Positions 45,083 through 54,062 of a DNA stretch of 64,000 bases are shown piece after piece (within the stretch, counting starts at the first letter, position 1; every line of letters starts with the position of its first letter). Location: the NCBI RefSeq assembly GCF_002027705.1, contig NZ_MBTG01000008.1, positions 62,001-126,000 of the forward strand, given 5' to 3'. This stretch comes from Paenibacillus ferrarius. GTDB lineage: Bacteria > Bacillota > Bacilli > Paenibacillales > NBRC-103111. Made by a program: the position numbers and the translations under genes. A model generated the notes under the pieces. It made no database searches. It had not been told where the DNA came from and saw only the letters and a list, made by a program, of their open reading frames with translations.

Positions 45083-46195
45083 TTAAAGGTTCACATAGGC
45101 AGACTTGATAATTCGCTGCCCCCACCTATCCGCTGATAGAATGGCTTGCGCGAGGCTTGCTTCATTCACGGCAAAAGATAAACCTTGAATCGCTTCCTTG
45201 CGGAGCTGGACGCCTTTCGCAATTGCGATGGCAATTGGCTCGGAATCCTCCACTATGCCTAGTTCTTTCAGCGTAAGCGGCAATCCCAATTGATGGAGCA
45301 GAGCAGCAAGCTCTTGAATTTCAGCCTCTCCTCGTCCCTCCAAAACAACCTGTGCGAGTAATCCGAAAGCGACCTTCTCGCCATGGAGCGTCCCGCTCGT
45401 TTCCGGGATAAACGTCAAGCTATTGTGAATCGCATGGGCAATCCCGGCTCTGGGCGTTGATCCTTGCGTACTTCCCGCTAAGCCTGCCAGCACAATGACG
45501 GCGTCAACTGCCTCCTTGAAAGCGGGCGTTACTACCCCAGTGCCTGCAGCTTCGTAGGCTTGCAGCGCATGCGTCTTCAGCCGTTCGAGCGCAAGTTTGG
45601 CCGTCTGCGTGGCTATGCGAATATCCAAGCCTTCGGGCTCCTCATTGTGATTGACCACCGTTTCATACCATTTCACCAGGGTATCTCCAATGCCAGAAGC
45701 CAGATAGCGCTTGGGAGCAGCAGCCAAAATACGAAGATCTGCCAACACGATGGCCGGTGAGCGTTTCAAAAGCAAATACGAAGAAGAGCGGCCTAACTCA
45801 TCGTACAGTACCGATAGTGCAGCCCATGAAGCGCAAGTTGCCGCAATCGTTGGAACGGCCACTACTGGAACTTCTAACCTTTCCCCGACAGCTTTGGAGA
45901 GATCCAAGGCTTTGCCGCCGCCGATGCCAATAATGACATCAACTTGCTTTTCCGCCGCGATATTAGAGTAGGTCTGAATCTCTGTTGTTGTCACCTTCCC
46001 GCTAAATACCGCGATGGAATAGATGATTTCCGACGCCTGCAGACTTGTGAGAAAAGACGAAGTCTGAATGGCCTCCAACGAATTTCTGCCCGCAATAATG
46101 AGCGCTTTCCGACCTAGTGGAGCAATGAGCACTCCGCTTTTTGATAAAATGTCCGACTCATTCCAATAACGCTCCGGTGCTTTAAACGAAATCAT
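45083..46195 (-). CDS. Iron-containing alcohol dehydrogenase, glycerol-dehydrogenase-like
   Basis: 370 residues. The NAD-binding motif GIGGGKALDLSKAVGERL and the metal-binding region HAIHNSLTFIPETSGTLHGE (histidines of the GldA type) are present, as is VPTIAATCASWAALSVLYDE. GldA-like enzymes oxidise glycerol or other vicinal alcohols with NAD+; with this operon the substrate may be an alcohol released from the imported compound. AAAGGAG precedes the ATG. It is the first gene of six. A palindrome AATAGAA-TTG-TTCTATT lies 120 bases upstream and may be part of its control region. Confidence 0.88.
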   Translation of the reverse strand: MISFKAPERYWNESDILSKSGVLIAPLGRKALIIAGRNSLEAIQTSSFLTSLQASEIIYSIAVFSGKVTTTEIQTYSNIAAEKQVDVIIGIGGGKALDLSKAVGERLEVPVVAVPTIAATCASWAALSVLYDELGRSSSYLLLKRSPAIVLADLRILAAAPKRYLASGIGDTLVKWYETVVNHNEEPEGLDIRIATQTAKLALERLKTHALQAYEAAGTGVVTPAFKEAVDAVIVLAGLAGSTQGSTPRAGIAHAIHNSLTFIPETSGTLHGEKVAFGLLAQVVLEGRGEAEIQELAALLHQLGLPLTLKELGIVEDSEPIAIAIAKGVQLRKEAIQGLSFAVNEASLAQAILSADRWGQRIIKSAYVNL

Positions 46196-46384
46196 ACTTC
46201 ATATCTCCTTTCACACGGTTGGTTTATCCTCATAATTCACATCGTTTATATCGGATTTATTTCCATACTGTACCATCTGACCCTCTCCTCGTCTAATTGA
46301 TGTTTCCTATTCTTTAATAGAATTGTTCTATTCACTACAGGGGCATGACAAATAACCGTTGATTGGGACCCTACCGATCGCAAA

Positions 46385-46569
46385 AAACCTGCGGATGTGC
46401 AGGAATTTTCGGACGAATTGGGCTAAAAAGTGGAAATTCCTGCAATTGTGCATGTATTTCCAGCTTTTCCAGCCCCAAATCCAGAATCAACCGCAGAAAC
46501 ATGCACAATTGCAGGAATTTCGTGATTGAGGCTATTAGCGGAGCAAAAAAGATGCACAATTGCAGGTTT
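46385..46569. repeat. Second four-module element family (2+2 layout, ~185 bp)
   Basis: Four modules of different sequence from the GGAACT family: an AAAACCTGC..TGTGCA module at 46385, AAATTCCTGCAATTGTGCAT at 46434, its exact 20-bp reverse complement ATGCACAATTGCAGGAATTT at 46501, and ATGCACAATTGCAGG at 46552. Two forward then two inverted, steps of about 50, 67 and 51 bases. The outer pair and the inner pair each match best, so the whole can fold as nested hairpins. The remainder of 46196-46764 holds no supported gene. Confidence 0.88.
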
Positions 46570-46702
46570 GTGAGATATAACCGTGGCTAGAGGTGGAAGG
46601 AGTCCATGAGAAGCCCTCTATCGAGGCCATTCAAAGAAGAGCAACCACGCGTAGAGGCAGGCTTGTTCGCCAAACAGCCGGTTTCGGAAACCGTATGGTG
46701 CG

Positions 46703-46748
46703 CAAAAAGAGCTGCCCTCAAGTAGGTTTGTCTACTTAAGGGGCAGCC
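46703..46748 (-). terminator. Terminator of the tagO-like operon
   Basis: On the minus strand GGCTGCCCCTTAAGTAGA pairs with TCTACTTGAGGGCAGC around a short loop of about eight bases, followed by TCTTTTTG, 17 bases after the stop at 46765. Confidence 0.88.
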
Positions 46749-46764
46749 CCTTCCATGATTTGAT

Positions 46765-47193
46765 TTAAGTAAGCGAATCTTCCCTGCTTTTTAACCAAAG
46801 GATATCCACACAATAAGCGAGCATGATTCCCAAAGCATATCTGATCAAATCAACTTTAAGAAATCCTTTCCCCAGAACGAGGGAACCCACGACAGTCTGC
46901 CTGAGGTCAACAAGCCACTCTGCTTGATACATCTGACTAAATTCAATGGCATAGCTGAAAATCAAACTCAACGCAGCAGCCCAAATAAGGCTCTTCTTCA
47001 CGAACAGGCATCGAAACCCAAAGTAGACCATACTCGCCCAGAGCATATCACCTGCATGGCTGGCAATGAAACTAGGTAATGCCTGCGAGAACTTTCTAGA
47101 GCTTAAGCCCAAGCCTATCGTTATGAGAACAAGGGCCACATACCAAAGACGTTTCTTCAGACGAAACGGGTCATCCGAATCGTTATTTCTCAT
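46765..47193 (-). CDS. DUF2809-family membrane protein
   Basis: 142 residues with about four membrane helices; LGLSSRKFSQALPSFIASHA, GDMLWASMVYFGFRCLF and YAIEFSQMYQAEWLVDLR are typical of the DUF2809/VanZ-like small membrane proteins. The start ATG at 47193 lies inside the last codons of the tagO-like gene (11-base overlap), so translation is coupled. Function of the family is not established. It ends at a strong terminator. Confidence 0.83.
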   Translation of the reverse strand: MRNNDSDDPFRLKKRLWYVALVLITIGLGLSSRKFSQALPSFIASHAGDMLWASMVYFGFRCLFVKKSLIWAAALSLIFSYAIEFSQMYQAEWLVDLRQTVVGSLVLGKGFLKVDLIRYALGIMLAYCVDILWLKSREDSLT

Positions 47194-48265
47194 CACGAAC
47201 ACGTCTTAATTTCCGAAATACTTGATAAAAGGAACGCTTGCCTTTCATAATTCCAACTAATTGCGCACCTGCAAGAATTAATAAAGCGACCAATAATAAC
47301 AGCATCACAAGCGTAATCGCTGAATTGGATGCTTTGGTCAGTATAATGGCGCAAATGCCCAAAAAGGCTGAAACCGCATATAGCGTATACACCGTGCGGC
47401 GACGGCTAACGCCAAGATCAGTCAATCGGTGATGGACATGGCCGCGATCTGCCTCATACAGAGGGCGGCCTTGCAATCCGCGCCTTACCATAGCAAGCAG
47501 CGTATCCAGAATAGGAACACCCAGTATAAGCAAAGGGATAATAAATGAAACGAATACAGCCTGCTTGAACCCCAGTATGGATAAGACAGCTAGTACAAAT
47601 CCAAGAAATGCAGAGCCGGACTCGCCCATAAAAATTGAAGCAGGCTCAGAATTAAACAAATAAAATCCAGCCAAGCTCCCTAGCAGCGTCAAGCTGATAA
47701 TCAAAACAGGAATGTTGCCGGTTATAGCAGCGATGATGCCAAGAGAGAGACAAGAAATACCGGCAATCCCTGTGGCAAGACCATCCAATCCATCGATCCA
47801 ATTCAAGGCATTAATTAATCCTACAATCCAAAAAATGGTCAGCAGAATAGAGAACCAGCCTGGGAAATAAATGTCGTAAGCAAATGGAATATGAATTTGG
47901 TCAATCGTGAATCCCGAGAACGCTACGATCGAGGCAGCAATCAACTGCCCTAGCATTTTCCATTTGGCCGATAACGTGTAGACATCATCAAGCACCCCCA
48001 CCAGCTCAATGACACAAGCAGCGATGAGCAGCGCCCAGAATCCGGGAAGCGCAGGCACTAATTTCGAGTAAAATATAGCGATTGCCGACATAAATGAAAG
48101 GAATATCGCCAGCCCTCCCAACCGAGGCATAACGCTGTCGTGCATGGTCCGGTGGTTGGGAACAGCTACAGCCCCTATGGCAACCGACAGCCGCCTAATC
48201 CATGGCATGATGAGCACCAAAATAACACCGGAAGTAAGTACAGCCGCTAACGAAGAAACTAACAA
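47183..48265 (-). CDS. Undecaprenyl-phosphate sugar-1-phosphate transferase, TagO/WecA family
   Basis: 360 residues with ten or eleven membrane helices. Catalytic and binding motifs are DDVYTLSAKWKMLGQ (the Asp pair), NALNWIDGLDGLATG, GESGSAFLGF and the C-terminal HVHHRLTDLG. The enzyme puts GlcNAc-1-phosphate on undecaprenyl phosphate, the first membrane step for wall teichoic acid or teichuronic-type polymers. The start is TTG at 48265 with AAGGGG about 10 bases upstream. It overlaps the small downstream gene. It lies 78 bases after the zinc-ribbon gene, so read-through from that operon is possible. Confidence 0.92.
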   Translation of the reverse strand: MLVSSLAAVLTSGVILVLIMPWIRRLSVAIGAVAVPNHRTMHDSVMPRLGGLAIFLSFMSAIAIFYSKLVPALPGFWALLIAACVIELVGVLDDVYTLSAKWKMLGQLIAASIVAFSGFTIDQIHIPFAYDIYFPGWFSILLTIFWIVGLINALNWIDGLDGLATGIAGISCLSLGIIAAITGNIPVLIISLTLLGSLAGFYLFNSEPASIFMGESGSAFLGFVLAVLSILGFKQAVFVSFIIPLLILGVPILDTLLAMVRRGLQGRPLYEADRGHVHHRLTDLGVSRRRTVYTLYAVSAFLGICAIILTKASNSAITLVMLLLLVALLILAGAQLVGIMKGKRSFYQVFRKLRRVRDEK

Positions 48266-48343
48266 ATTTGATCAACCCCTTATCAATCGTTATGTGTTTA
48301 ACCTCAATTCCATTCGTCATGTAAATCGAGGTTTTACGCATTC

Positions 48344-48514
48344 CTAATGTTTCTGCTTTCTTCTTTGTTCCAGTTCCTTCTTCAAAGCATTTTCAACGGA
48401 TTCAGCCAGCATATCGAATTTCTCCGCAACGGAATAGGAAAGAATGACGCCGCAATGGGTGCAGCGGTGCAATTGAAGCTCCGTCATTTTCGAACAAGTT
48501 TTACATCTAATCAA
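48344..48514 (-). CDS. Small zinc-ribbon protein, 56 residues
   Basis: Starts with TTG at 48514 (AAAGGTGG 10 bases upstream) and reads LIRCKTCSKMTELQLHRCTH and then CGVILSYSVAEKF, ending in a basic helix KKELEQRRKQKH. Two C-x2-C knuckles (CKTC, CTHC) 15 residues apart make a zinc ribbon. It follows the formylglycine-generating enzyme gene by 24 bases on the same strand and should be co-transcribed. I do not know its partner. The frame is clearly coding by its cysteine spacing and RBS. Confidence 0.75.
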   Translation of the reverse strand: MIRCKTCSKMTELQLHRCTHCGVILSYSVAEKFDMLAESVENALKKELEQRRKQKH

Positions 48515-48538
48515 TGTTATCCAGCCACCTTTACAACC

Positions 48539-49519
48539 CTATGTAATAGAAACGTCAGCAGCACACCGGAAACCGATATTCCCCGTGGAGCTGTCCGGTG
48601 TATTTTTGCTGCGGGCTGCCACACGATACCTGTTGCAGTAAGAACGATGGCAGAGGTAGGAGCCGCCACGCATCGAGCGCGCTTCTCCTTTCGGCGGACC
48701 GGAAGGGTTGTCTCGCTTGCCTTTGGCATGATAGGTTGGGCTGAACCAGTCAGAACACCATTCCCACACATTGCCCGATACATTATATAAGCCGAAGCCA
48801 TTTGGCTCGAATGCCCGTACAGGCGCAGTTCCGGCATAGCCGTCACTTTTATTATTTTTATCTGGGAACTTCCCCTGCCAAATATTACACATATGCTTGC
48901 CGCCCGGCTTCAGCTCGTCTCCCCACGGATAGCGCTTTTTGGTCAAGCCGCCGCGAGCAGCGAATTCCCACTCTGCTTCTGTCGGCAGCCGTTTCCCGGC
49001 CCACTTGCAATACGCCATGGCATCGTTCCAAGATACGTGAATTACGGGATGATCCATTCGCTCTGCAAGATCGGAATCGGGACCTTCCGGATGCTGCCAA
49101 TCCGCACCTTCCACGACCCACCACCAAGGTGTTTGCTGGACGGTCGTTTTCACATTTCGAGCTGTTGCTTCGGATACGAACAAATGAAAAACAAAAGACC
49201 AACCGAAGGCTTCCGCCTCCGTTTTATACCCCGTTTGATCTATGAACTGCTTGAACTCCGCATTCGTTACCGCGCAGGGATCTATATAGAAAGGCTTAAG
49301 CGTAACTTCACGGATCGGCCCTTCACCATCCGAAGGGAAGCCTTCCTGATCATCTGTCCCCATCAGAAAGGTACCGCCATTTAGCAAAACCATGTTTTCC
49401 CTGTTTGATGCCGGGGCATCGTTCCTTGGCTCGATCTGAGCATCGGGAGAGTCGGATTGCTGCGCCTGCGCGGTTGAATTGCGGCTTGCTGAGCAGCAGG
49501 CTGACATATTTGTTTCCAT
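48539..49519 (-). CDS. Formylglycine-generating enzyme (sulfatase-modifying factor)
   Basis: 326 residues. After a ~40-residue Ser/Ala/Gln-rich N-terminus comes the FGE-sulfatase domain: LLNGGTFLMGTDDQEGFPSD, YIDPCAVTNAEFKQFI, HPVIHVSWNDAMAYCKWAGK, RLPTEAEWEFAARGG and NVWEWCSDW. The copper-binding active-site cysteines are both there, Cys290 and Cys295 in RGGSYLCHRSYCNRYR, matching the cysteine pair of human FGE. The enzyme turns a cysteine of type I sulfatases into formylglycine with O2. Many FGE-domain proteins lack the pair, so this one is likely a genuine maturase. No sulfatase is encoded in the window. Confidence 0.93.
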   Translation of the reverse strand: METNMSACCSASRNSTAQAQQSDSPDAQIEPRNDAPASNRENMVLLNGGTFLMGTDDQEGFPSDGEGPIREVTLKPFYIDPCAVTNAEFKQFIDQTGYKTEAEAFGWSFVFHLFVSEATARNVKTTVQQTPWWWVVEGADWQHPEGPDSDLAERMDHPVIHVSWNDAMAYCKWAGKRLPTEAEWEFAARGGLTKKRYPWGDELKPGGKHMCNIWQGKFPDKNNKSDGYAGTAPVRAFEPNGFGLYNVSGNVWEWCSDWFSPTYHAKGKRDNPSGPPKGEARSMRGGSYLCHRSYCNRYRVAARSKNTPDSSTGNIGFRCAADVSIT

Positions 49520-49556
49520 AGCAAGTTTCCTTTCTCATCATGAATTAGCGACTGGA

Positions 49557-50438
49557 TTACTCCTTGATTTCATAACTTACAAAAGCCAATTGACGGCTGT
49601 CCGGCGACCAAGAGTTGACATTCAGCGTACCTTGTCCTCCAAATAGGTTAACTAATGGATAGGAATCCCCGCCTTGGCTGGACATCAAGCGAATCCCGAC
49701 ATGCTTGTTCGGTGGATGATCTCCTGGAGCGACATCCCCTTTGTTATACGATATAAAGGCGACGGATTCACCGTTCGGGGAAACATGAGGGAACCAGTTA
49801 TTGCTCTCATCGAACGTCATCTGGGTCTGCTCGCTGCCGTCCCTTTTCATGCGCCACACCTGCATAAGTCCCGTACGCACGGAATTAAACCATATATGTT
49901 GGCCATCTGGCGCATATTCAGGGCCATCGTTAAGACCAGGAGCATCCGTCAACTGTGTTTCCACACCGCCGTTTGCAGGAATGGTGTAAATATCATATTG
50001 ACCGTTTCGCGCAGCGCAATAGGCCAATTCGCTGCCTTCCGGCGACCAGCCATGCAGATAGCTTGGTCCCAGAGGAGTGATTAAGACAGGATTGCCGCCT
50101 GTCAAAGGAAGCGTATAGATGCGGGATTGCCCATCCTCCTGCGTATGATGGCTGACTGCAATAGCCGAATTGTCAGGTGACAACACATGATCATTGTTGC
50201 AGCGCAGAGCAAAGCCCGTATTGATCAAAGTGCTCTCCCGCTTCGCGATATCAAAGGAATAAATTCGCCCTTGACTGTTATAAATGAGTCGTTTGCCGTC
50301 TTGCGTCCAATTCGGCGCTTCAATCAAGTCGTAGAATTCGGCGTGAACTATGCGTTCTCCCGTTAAGCAATCAACGGTTTCAAGCCTGCTGATTACGTTG
50401 CAGTGTTCACTCTTGTTAGGCTCATGAATTGCAGGCAT
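49557..50438 (-). CDS. TolB-like beta-propeller protein (WD40/PD40 repeats)
   Basis: 293 residues without a signal peptide, so cytoplasmic. Repeated PD40 blades are seen as [98 protein letters not shown] and [15 protein letters not shown]. Similar proteins are annotated as TolB-family or oligogalacturonide-lyase-like propellers. It lies 37 bases before the formylglycine-generating enzyme gene, so the two are one operon, and is divergent from an AraC regulator. The role, possibly binding or cleavage of a sulfated or acidic sugar, is inference. Confidence 0.85.
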   Translation of the reverse strand: MPAIHEPNKSEHCNVISRLETVDCLTGERIVHAEFYDLIEAPNWTQDGKRLIYNSQGRIYSFDIAKRESTLINTGFALRCNNDHVLSPDNSAIAVSHHTQEDGQSRIYTLPLTGGNPVLITPLGPSYLHGWSPEGSELAYCAARNGQYDIYTIPANGGVETQLTDAPGLNDGPEYAPDGQHIWFNSVRTGLMQVWRMKRDGSEQTQMTFDESNNWFPHVSPNGESVAFISYNKGDVAPGDHPPNKHVGIRLMSSQGGDSYPLVNLFGGQGTLNVNSWSPDSRQLAFVSYEIKE

Positions 50439-50646
50439 GTCTCATCTTCCCCTTATCATACTACTCGGATCTTTACTTCGTATACCTTTGCTTACTGATT
50501 ATTTCAAGATTCAATGCCAAAAACCTTCTCATGATTATGGGAATTTCGACAAATCCAGCCACGAAAGATAGTGGGAAATGCCTGGCTTGGGCTATGCTAT
50601 AATAAAAGGGCTTCAAACGAAAACTTGGGAAATTGAAGGTGTCTGC

Positions 50647-51528
50647 ATGGATTATTTGCTGCTATCTCGTTTAGCCAGACTGGATGTCAAATGGATTTCA
50701 GAATTAGTTGGCAATGAACATTTTGCCGGGCCGAAATCGAACCCTTTTTTTGAGCTGCTTATGGTCACAGAAGGGCCTGTGTATTTAGAGGTGGGCGAGG
50801 AGCGGCTGGAACTGCGCAGCGGTGAGACATTCCTGTTGATGCCTTGGGAAAAGCATGGCTGCTGGAAGCCCATTGGTGCGCAAAGCGGCTTCTATTGGGT
50901 GCAGTTTGCTGCGGACCCTGGGTTGATCCTGCATAAGGAAGACGCTGCTGAACGCTATCCTGCCGTCATCCCAGCGATGCAAGATCTCCGCACATCCCAT
51001 TCGGACAGTTACATGGACTTTCTACTGCTCCCACGGCAAAGCAAGCCGTTTAATCGTTATGAGCTGCTGGGGCTTTTCGAAAAAATACATCAGCAATTTC
51101 ATGTTCCTAAAGGATATTTCCGCTATCGCGCTACGCTGCTGCTTGGGCAAATCCTGGAGCTGCTTGCGCAAGATGTTTTGGACCAAAAGGACTTGCAAGC
51201 CGAAGTTTCTTCTACTTTTTTGCTCTACCGCCGGCTCGTTAATCTGCTGGATGAAACGTACACGACCAATCCCTCCAGTGAAGATTTGGAGCAGGCCCTG
51301 CATCATAATTACGAATATTTATGCCAAATTTTCAAAAAATACGCAAGCACGACCATCGGTTCCTATGTTCATCAACTGCAAATCCAAAAAGCGAAGCATC
51401 TGCTCACCAGCACTTCACGTATGATTCGCGATATCGCAGAGGAAGTTGGCTTTCAGGATCCGTATTATTTCTCCCGAATATTCAAAAAGCTGGAAGGCAT
51501 CAGCCCCCAGCAATTTCGAGATATATAA
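50647..51528 (+). CDS. AraC-family transcriptional regulator (cupin sensor)
   Basis: 293 residues from the ATG at 50647, which has GAAGGTG upstream; the ATG at 50578 lacks an RBS. The sensor half shows FFELLMVTEGPVYLEVGEER and LRSGETFLLMPWEKHGCW. The DNA-binding half shows LEQALHHNYEYLCQIFKKYA and IRDIAEEVGFQDPYYFSRIF. Divergent from the TolB-like/formylglycine enzyme operon across 208 bases and convergent with the ADP-ribosylglycohydrolase gene; the divergent operon is the more likely target. Confidence 0.9.
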   Translation: MDYLLLSRLARLDVKWISELVGNEHFAGPKSNPFFELLMVTEGPVYLEVGEERLELRSGETFLLMPWEKHGCWKPIGAQSGFYWVQFAADPGLILHKEDAAERYPAVIPAMQDLRTSHSDSYMDFLLLPRQSKPFNRYELLGLFEKIHQQFHVPKGYFRYRATLLLGQILELLAQDVLDQKDLQAEVSSTFLLYRRLVNLLDETYTTNPSSEDLEQALHHNYEYLCQIFKKYASTTIGSYVHQLQIQKAKHLLTSTSRMIRDIAEEVGFQDPYYFSRIFKKLEGISPQQFRDI

Positions 51529-51551
51529 GATTTAGCAACAAAATTTAACTA

Positions 51552-53087
51552 TTATGCCTTCGGTACTCCGTTCATAAGCACTATCGGAATGAGTCCTTTG
51601 GTCGGCCGGCCTTGTGAAGTAATTTCGACAATGAGATCATATCTGGCTTCCTGCAAGCCTTGAGGCTGGATCGTGAATTCAAGCTCTGTTCTGCCGACAT
51701 TGCAGTGGTAGTTCTCCAGCGATGAAGCAACCTTCGGACCTGGCGAGATGCTCCATTCTGCCGGCAAATGCCATTTGATCTGCAGCCATTGCTGCATAAA
51801 CAACTGATTGTCGATGATCAGTTTAATCTTCTTAGCTGTTCCATCCTGAACAAATGGCGCTTCCTGATAATCAACAATCGCTGAGAAGATCGTGAAATCG
51901 TAAGGGACTTGGAAGGGGCTTTGTTCCAGCTTATCCGCGAAGCTGCGATTCAGCCAAGCATTCACGCGCATTGGCTGGCTTTGCAATTGAGCGCCTTCTT
52001 TCATTGCAATCGTATACCCTTCCGCTCCTGAAAGCACGTCGCAAAGCTCACTGCCCAAGAACGAAGGCGCCAAACGCAGAATCCGTTCTGTCAATTCAAC
52101 GACAGTTTTCGGAATGCGCAGACCTTGATCGCCTAAATTAAGACACAGCGTCTTAATGCTATCGCCAATAGGATCCGTCCATTTGGTTGGAATACTTTCA
52201 GCCCCGCCGATGATGCCCAGAATTGAGCCAATCGTGGCTGCTGTGCAATCGGTGTCTTCCCCGCAGTTATTGGCAATGCAAATGCTGTTGCCGAAGTCGC
52301 CTTCGCCATACAACCAGCCTATGAGTGTAATCCCCACATTGCTCGGCGCATCATAGCCCATCTTGCCAATCGGAACGTCCTGCGGCAAATCCTCTGTAAG
52401 CATCCCCAGAATCCCGAAGCTCCCTGGCACATCCGACATCACTTGAATACGAGCTTCCTGCCATGTCAGTCCTTTTTCATACGCATCTATCGCAGATGCC
52501 ACACCTTTGGCAACACCGGATTCAGCAGGAATATACGACAGACCGATCTCGATCAGTTTATTTCTGTCGCTTTCCACAAAGGCTGCGCTCTCAATGGCAG
52601 CAAAGAACACTTCAGCATATACACCTTCATGGCTATGATCAACAATCGCATCTTCATAAGCGTATTTGACCGCAATATCGGGATTCCCCGGGGCAAGACA
52701 CGCCCAAATTTCCGAGCGGATGTAGGCGCCGTTGCTGTCGCGGTAAACATTGTCCACATAGCCTGACAAAGGTGGAACGATGCCTTGTCTGAGATTGTTT
52801 TTGCCAGCGCCATATTCGCCCCAGTTCGGAACAATATAGGAAAGCCAGTATTCACCCAGAATAGAAGCCGTCACATTGCGGCCATACTTCTCCACAGCAT
52901 TCAGCCACACAAGCTGGAGGTCTAAATCATCATTAGGCAAAGGCTCTCCATTTAACTCTTGGGTGTAAAAATCAACATCAAATACGCCACGCTTGCATTC
53001 AAATGGAGCCCCTAGGGTGCCACCGACATTTTTGCCAATCCAGCAGCCCATCAATTTCGATCTATACGTCTGTAAACTCAGCTTCAT
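51552..53087 (-). CDS. ADP-ribosylglycohydrolase family protein
   Basis: 511 residues, longer than the ~300-350 of the plain ADP-ribosylglycohydrolase (ARH/DraG) fold. The catalytic domain opens KLMGCWIGKNVGGTLGAPFE, has NDDLDLQLVW in place of the first TDDT-type metal site, and carries the second metal site in NCGEDTDCTAATIGSILGII. The last ~150 residues form an extra beta-rich domain. Metal-dependent hydrolysis of an ADP-ribosyl or related glycosidic bond is expected, but the altered first motif leaves the substrate uncertain. GAGGAACAGAG precedes the ATG. No obvious partner gene. Confidence 0.88.
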   Translation of the reverse strand: MKLSLQTYRSKLMGCWIGKNVGGTLGAPFECKRGVFDVDFYTQELNGEPLPNDDLDLQLVWLNAVEKYGRNVTASILGEYWLSYIVPNWGEYGAGKNNLRQGIVPPLSGYVDNVYRDSNGAYIRSEIWACLAPGNPDIAVKYAYEDAIVDHSHEGVYAEVFFAAIESAAFVESDRNKLIEIGLSYIPAESGVAKGVASAIDAYEKGLTWQEARIQVMSDVPGSFGILGMLTEDLPQDVPIGKMGYDAPSNVGITLIGWLYGEGDFGNSICIANNCGEDTDCTAATIGSILGIIGGAESIPTKWTDPIGDSIKTLCLNLGDQGLRIPKTVVELTERILRLAPSFLGSELCDVLSGAEGYTIAMKEGAQLQSQPMRVNAWLNRSFADKLEQSPFQVPYDFTIFSAIVDYQEAPFVQDGTAKKIKLIIDNQLFMQQWLQIKWHLPAEWSISPGPKVASSLENYHCNVGRTELEFTIQPQGLQEARYDLIVEITSQGRPTKGLIPIVLMNGVPKA

Positions 53088-53236
53088 CTCTGTTCCTCCG
53101 CCTTATCCTTGATTTGCTTGCTTATTTAAGCTGAGTATAACAGGCGAGAAGCTGAGTCTACATGAAGAAATCTTAGTTCCCAGACTTACAAATCATCAAC
53201 TTTGTCCATCCCTTTGAGGCGGCCTTATGTAGCCTT

Positions 53237-53941
53237 CTACTTCAACTTGGTTTGCAGCAGCTCTACCAATTGCTTGCCTGGATCGCCGAAGCCGCGGTTT
53301 CCGCCACCGTTGCCAGCTGGACCTTTGCCATCTCCTTGCCCTTTGGCAGGCGCTTGCTCATTGCCCGTACCAGTGCTGCTGCCTCCTGATGCGTCCGGTT
53401 TCGCGCTAGCCGCAGGCGCTTTAGCAGGATCTCCCGCTGCATTGCCGCGTTTGCCTCCGCCGCCGTTGCCTTTGTCTCCATTCGTGCCGCCATTTGGCCC
53501 GCCATTGCCACCGTTTCCGTTGCCGCGGTTATTCATACGTGTCGCTGCGTCTTCGACGAATTTTTTCTGAGCGTCTGTTAGTTTCTCCAGCAGCTTAGTT
53601 TTGTTGTCATCGGTGAGTTCACCTTTGGTCACAGCTTCCTCAGCCACAGGCAGCATGACCTGCGCTTGATCTTTCGTTATCGCTAGGCCATCGGCTTTAT
53701 CAAGCATAAGGAGCGTCTGCATCGTACTGAACATTTGACGCTGCTCCGTGCTCATAGCTGGCCGGTTTGCCCCGTTGTTCGCAGCGTTTTTGGTGCCTTG
53801 CTCCTGGTTCTGCGCAGGCTGTGCCGTGCTCGCTGCAGCTGCTGCTTTGCCATCTGCAGGCTGGCTGCCGCTAGCGCATCCCGTTAGTAAGACAGGAACC
53901 AGTACACAAATACCCGCCATTTTTTTCATATTCGCCTTCAT
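53237..53941 (-). CDS. Low-complexity lipoprotein, Gly/Asn/Ala-rich
   Basis: 234 residues. A signal peptide with lipobox VLLTGC (Cys22) is followed by an Ala/Gln/Asn-rich spacer. A helical middle (MSTEQRQMFSTMQTLLMLDK, LTDDNKTKLLEKLTDAQKKF) resembles the short LTP-like segment of many Bacillales surface lipoproteins. The tail is rich in Gly, Asn, Lys and Pro (NGGNGGPNGGTNGDKGNGGG). Probably an exposed surface protein. AGGAG precedes the ATG. Function unknown; no close neighbour shares its operon. Confidence 0.78.
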   Translation of the reverse strand: MKANMKKMAGICVLVPVLLTGCASGSQPADGKAAAAASTAQPAQNQEQGTKNAANNGANRPAMSTEQRQMFSTMQTLLMLDKADGLAITKDQAQVMLPVAEEAVTKGELTDDNKTKLLEKLTDAQKKFVEDAATRMNNRGNGNGGNGGPNGGTNGDKGNGGGGKRGNAAGDPAKAPAASAKPDASGGSSTGTGNEQAPAKGQGDGKGPAGNGGGNRGFGDPGKQLVELLQTKLK

Positions 53942-54062
53942 TGAATAATCACTCCTATCTCTTTTCGTACAACCCCTATCTTACTTTTCAAATATGAACA
54001 AAATTTGAAGCAAAGCTGAAACTTGGATAAATGTTTGCTTAAAATTACCTAAGTAACACACG

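Noticed and set aside
46604..46723. Short plus-strand ORF of 39 codons after GGAAGGAG
   Set aside because: It ends inside the terminator hairpin of the opposite gene and the peptide has no recognisable pattern; a chance RBS is likelier.
53202..53570. Proline-rich plus-strand ORF opposite the Gly-rich lipoprotein
   Set aside because: Gly and Asn codons read backwards give Pro and Leu; the lipoprotein frame has signal peptide, lipobox and RBS, the antisense frame has none.
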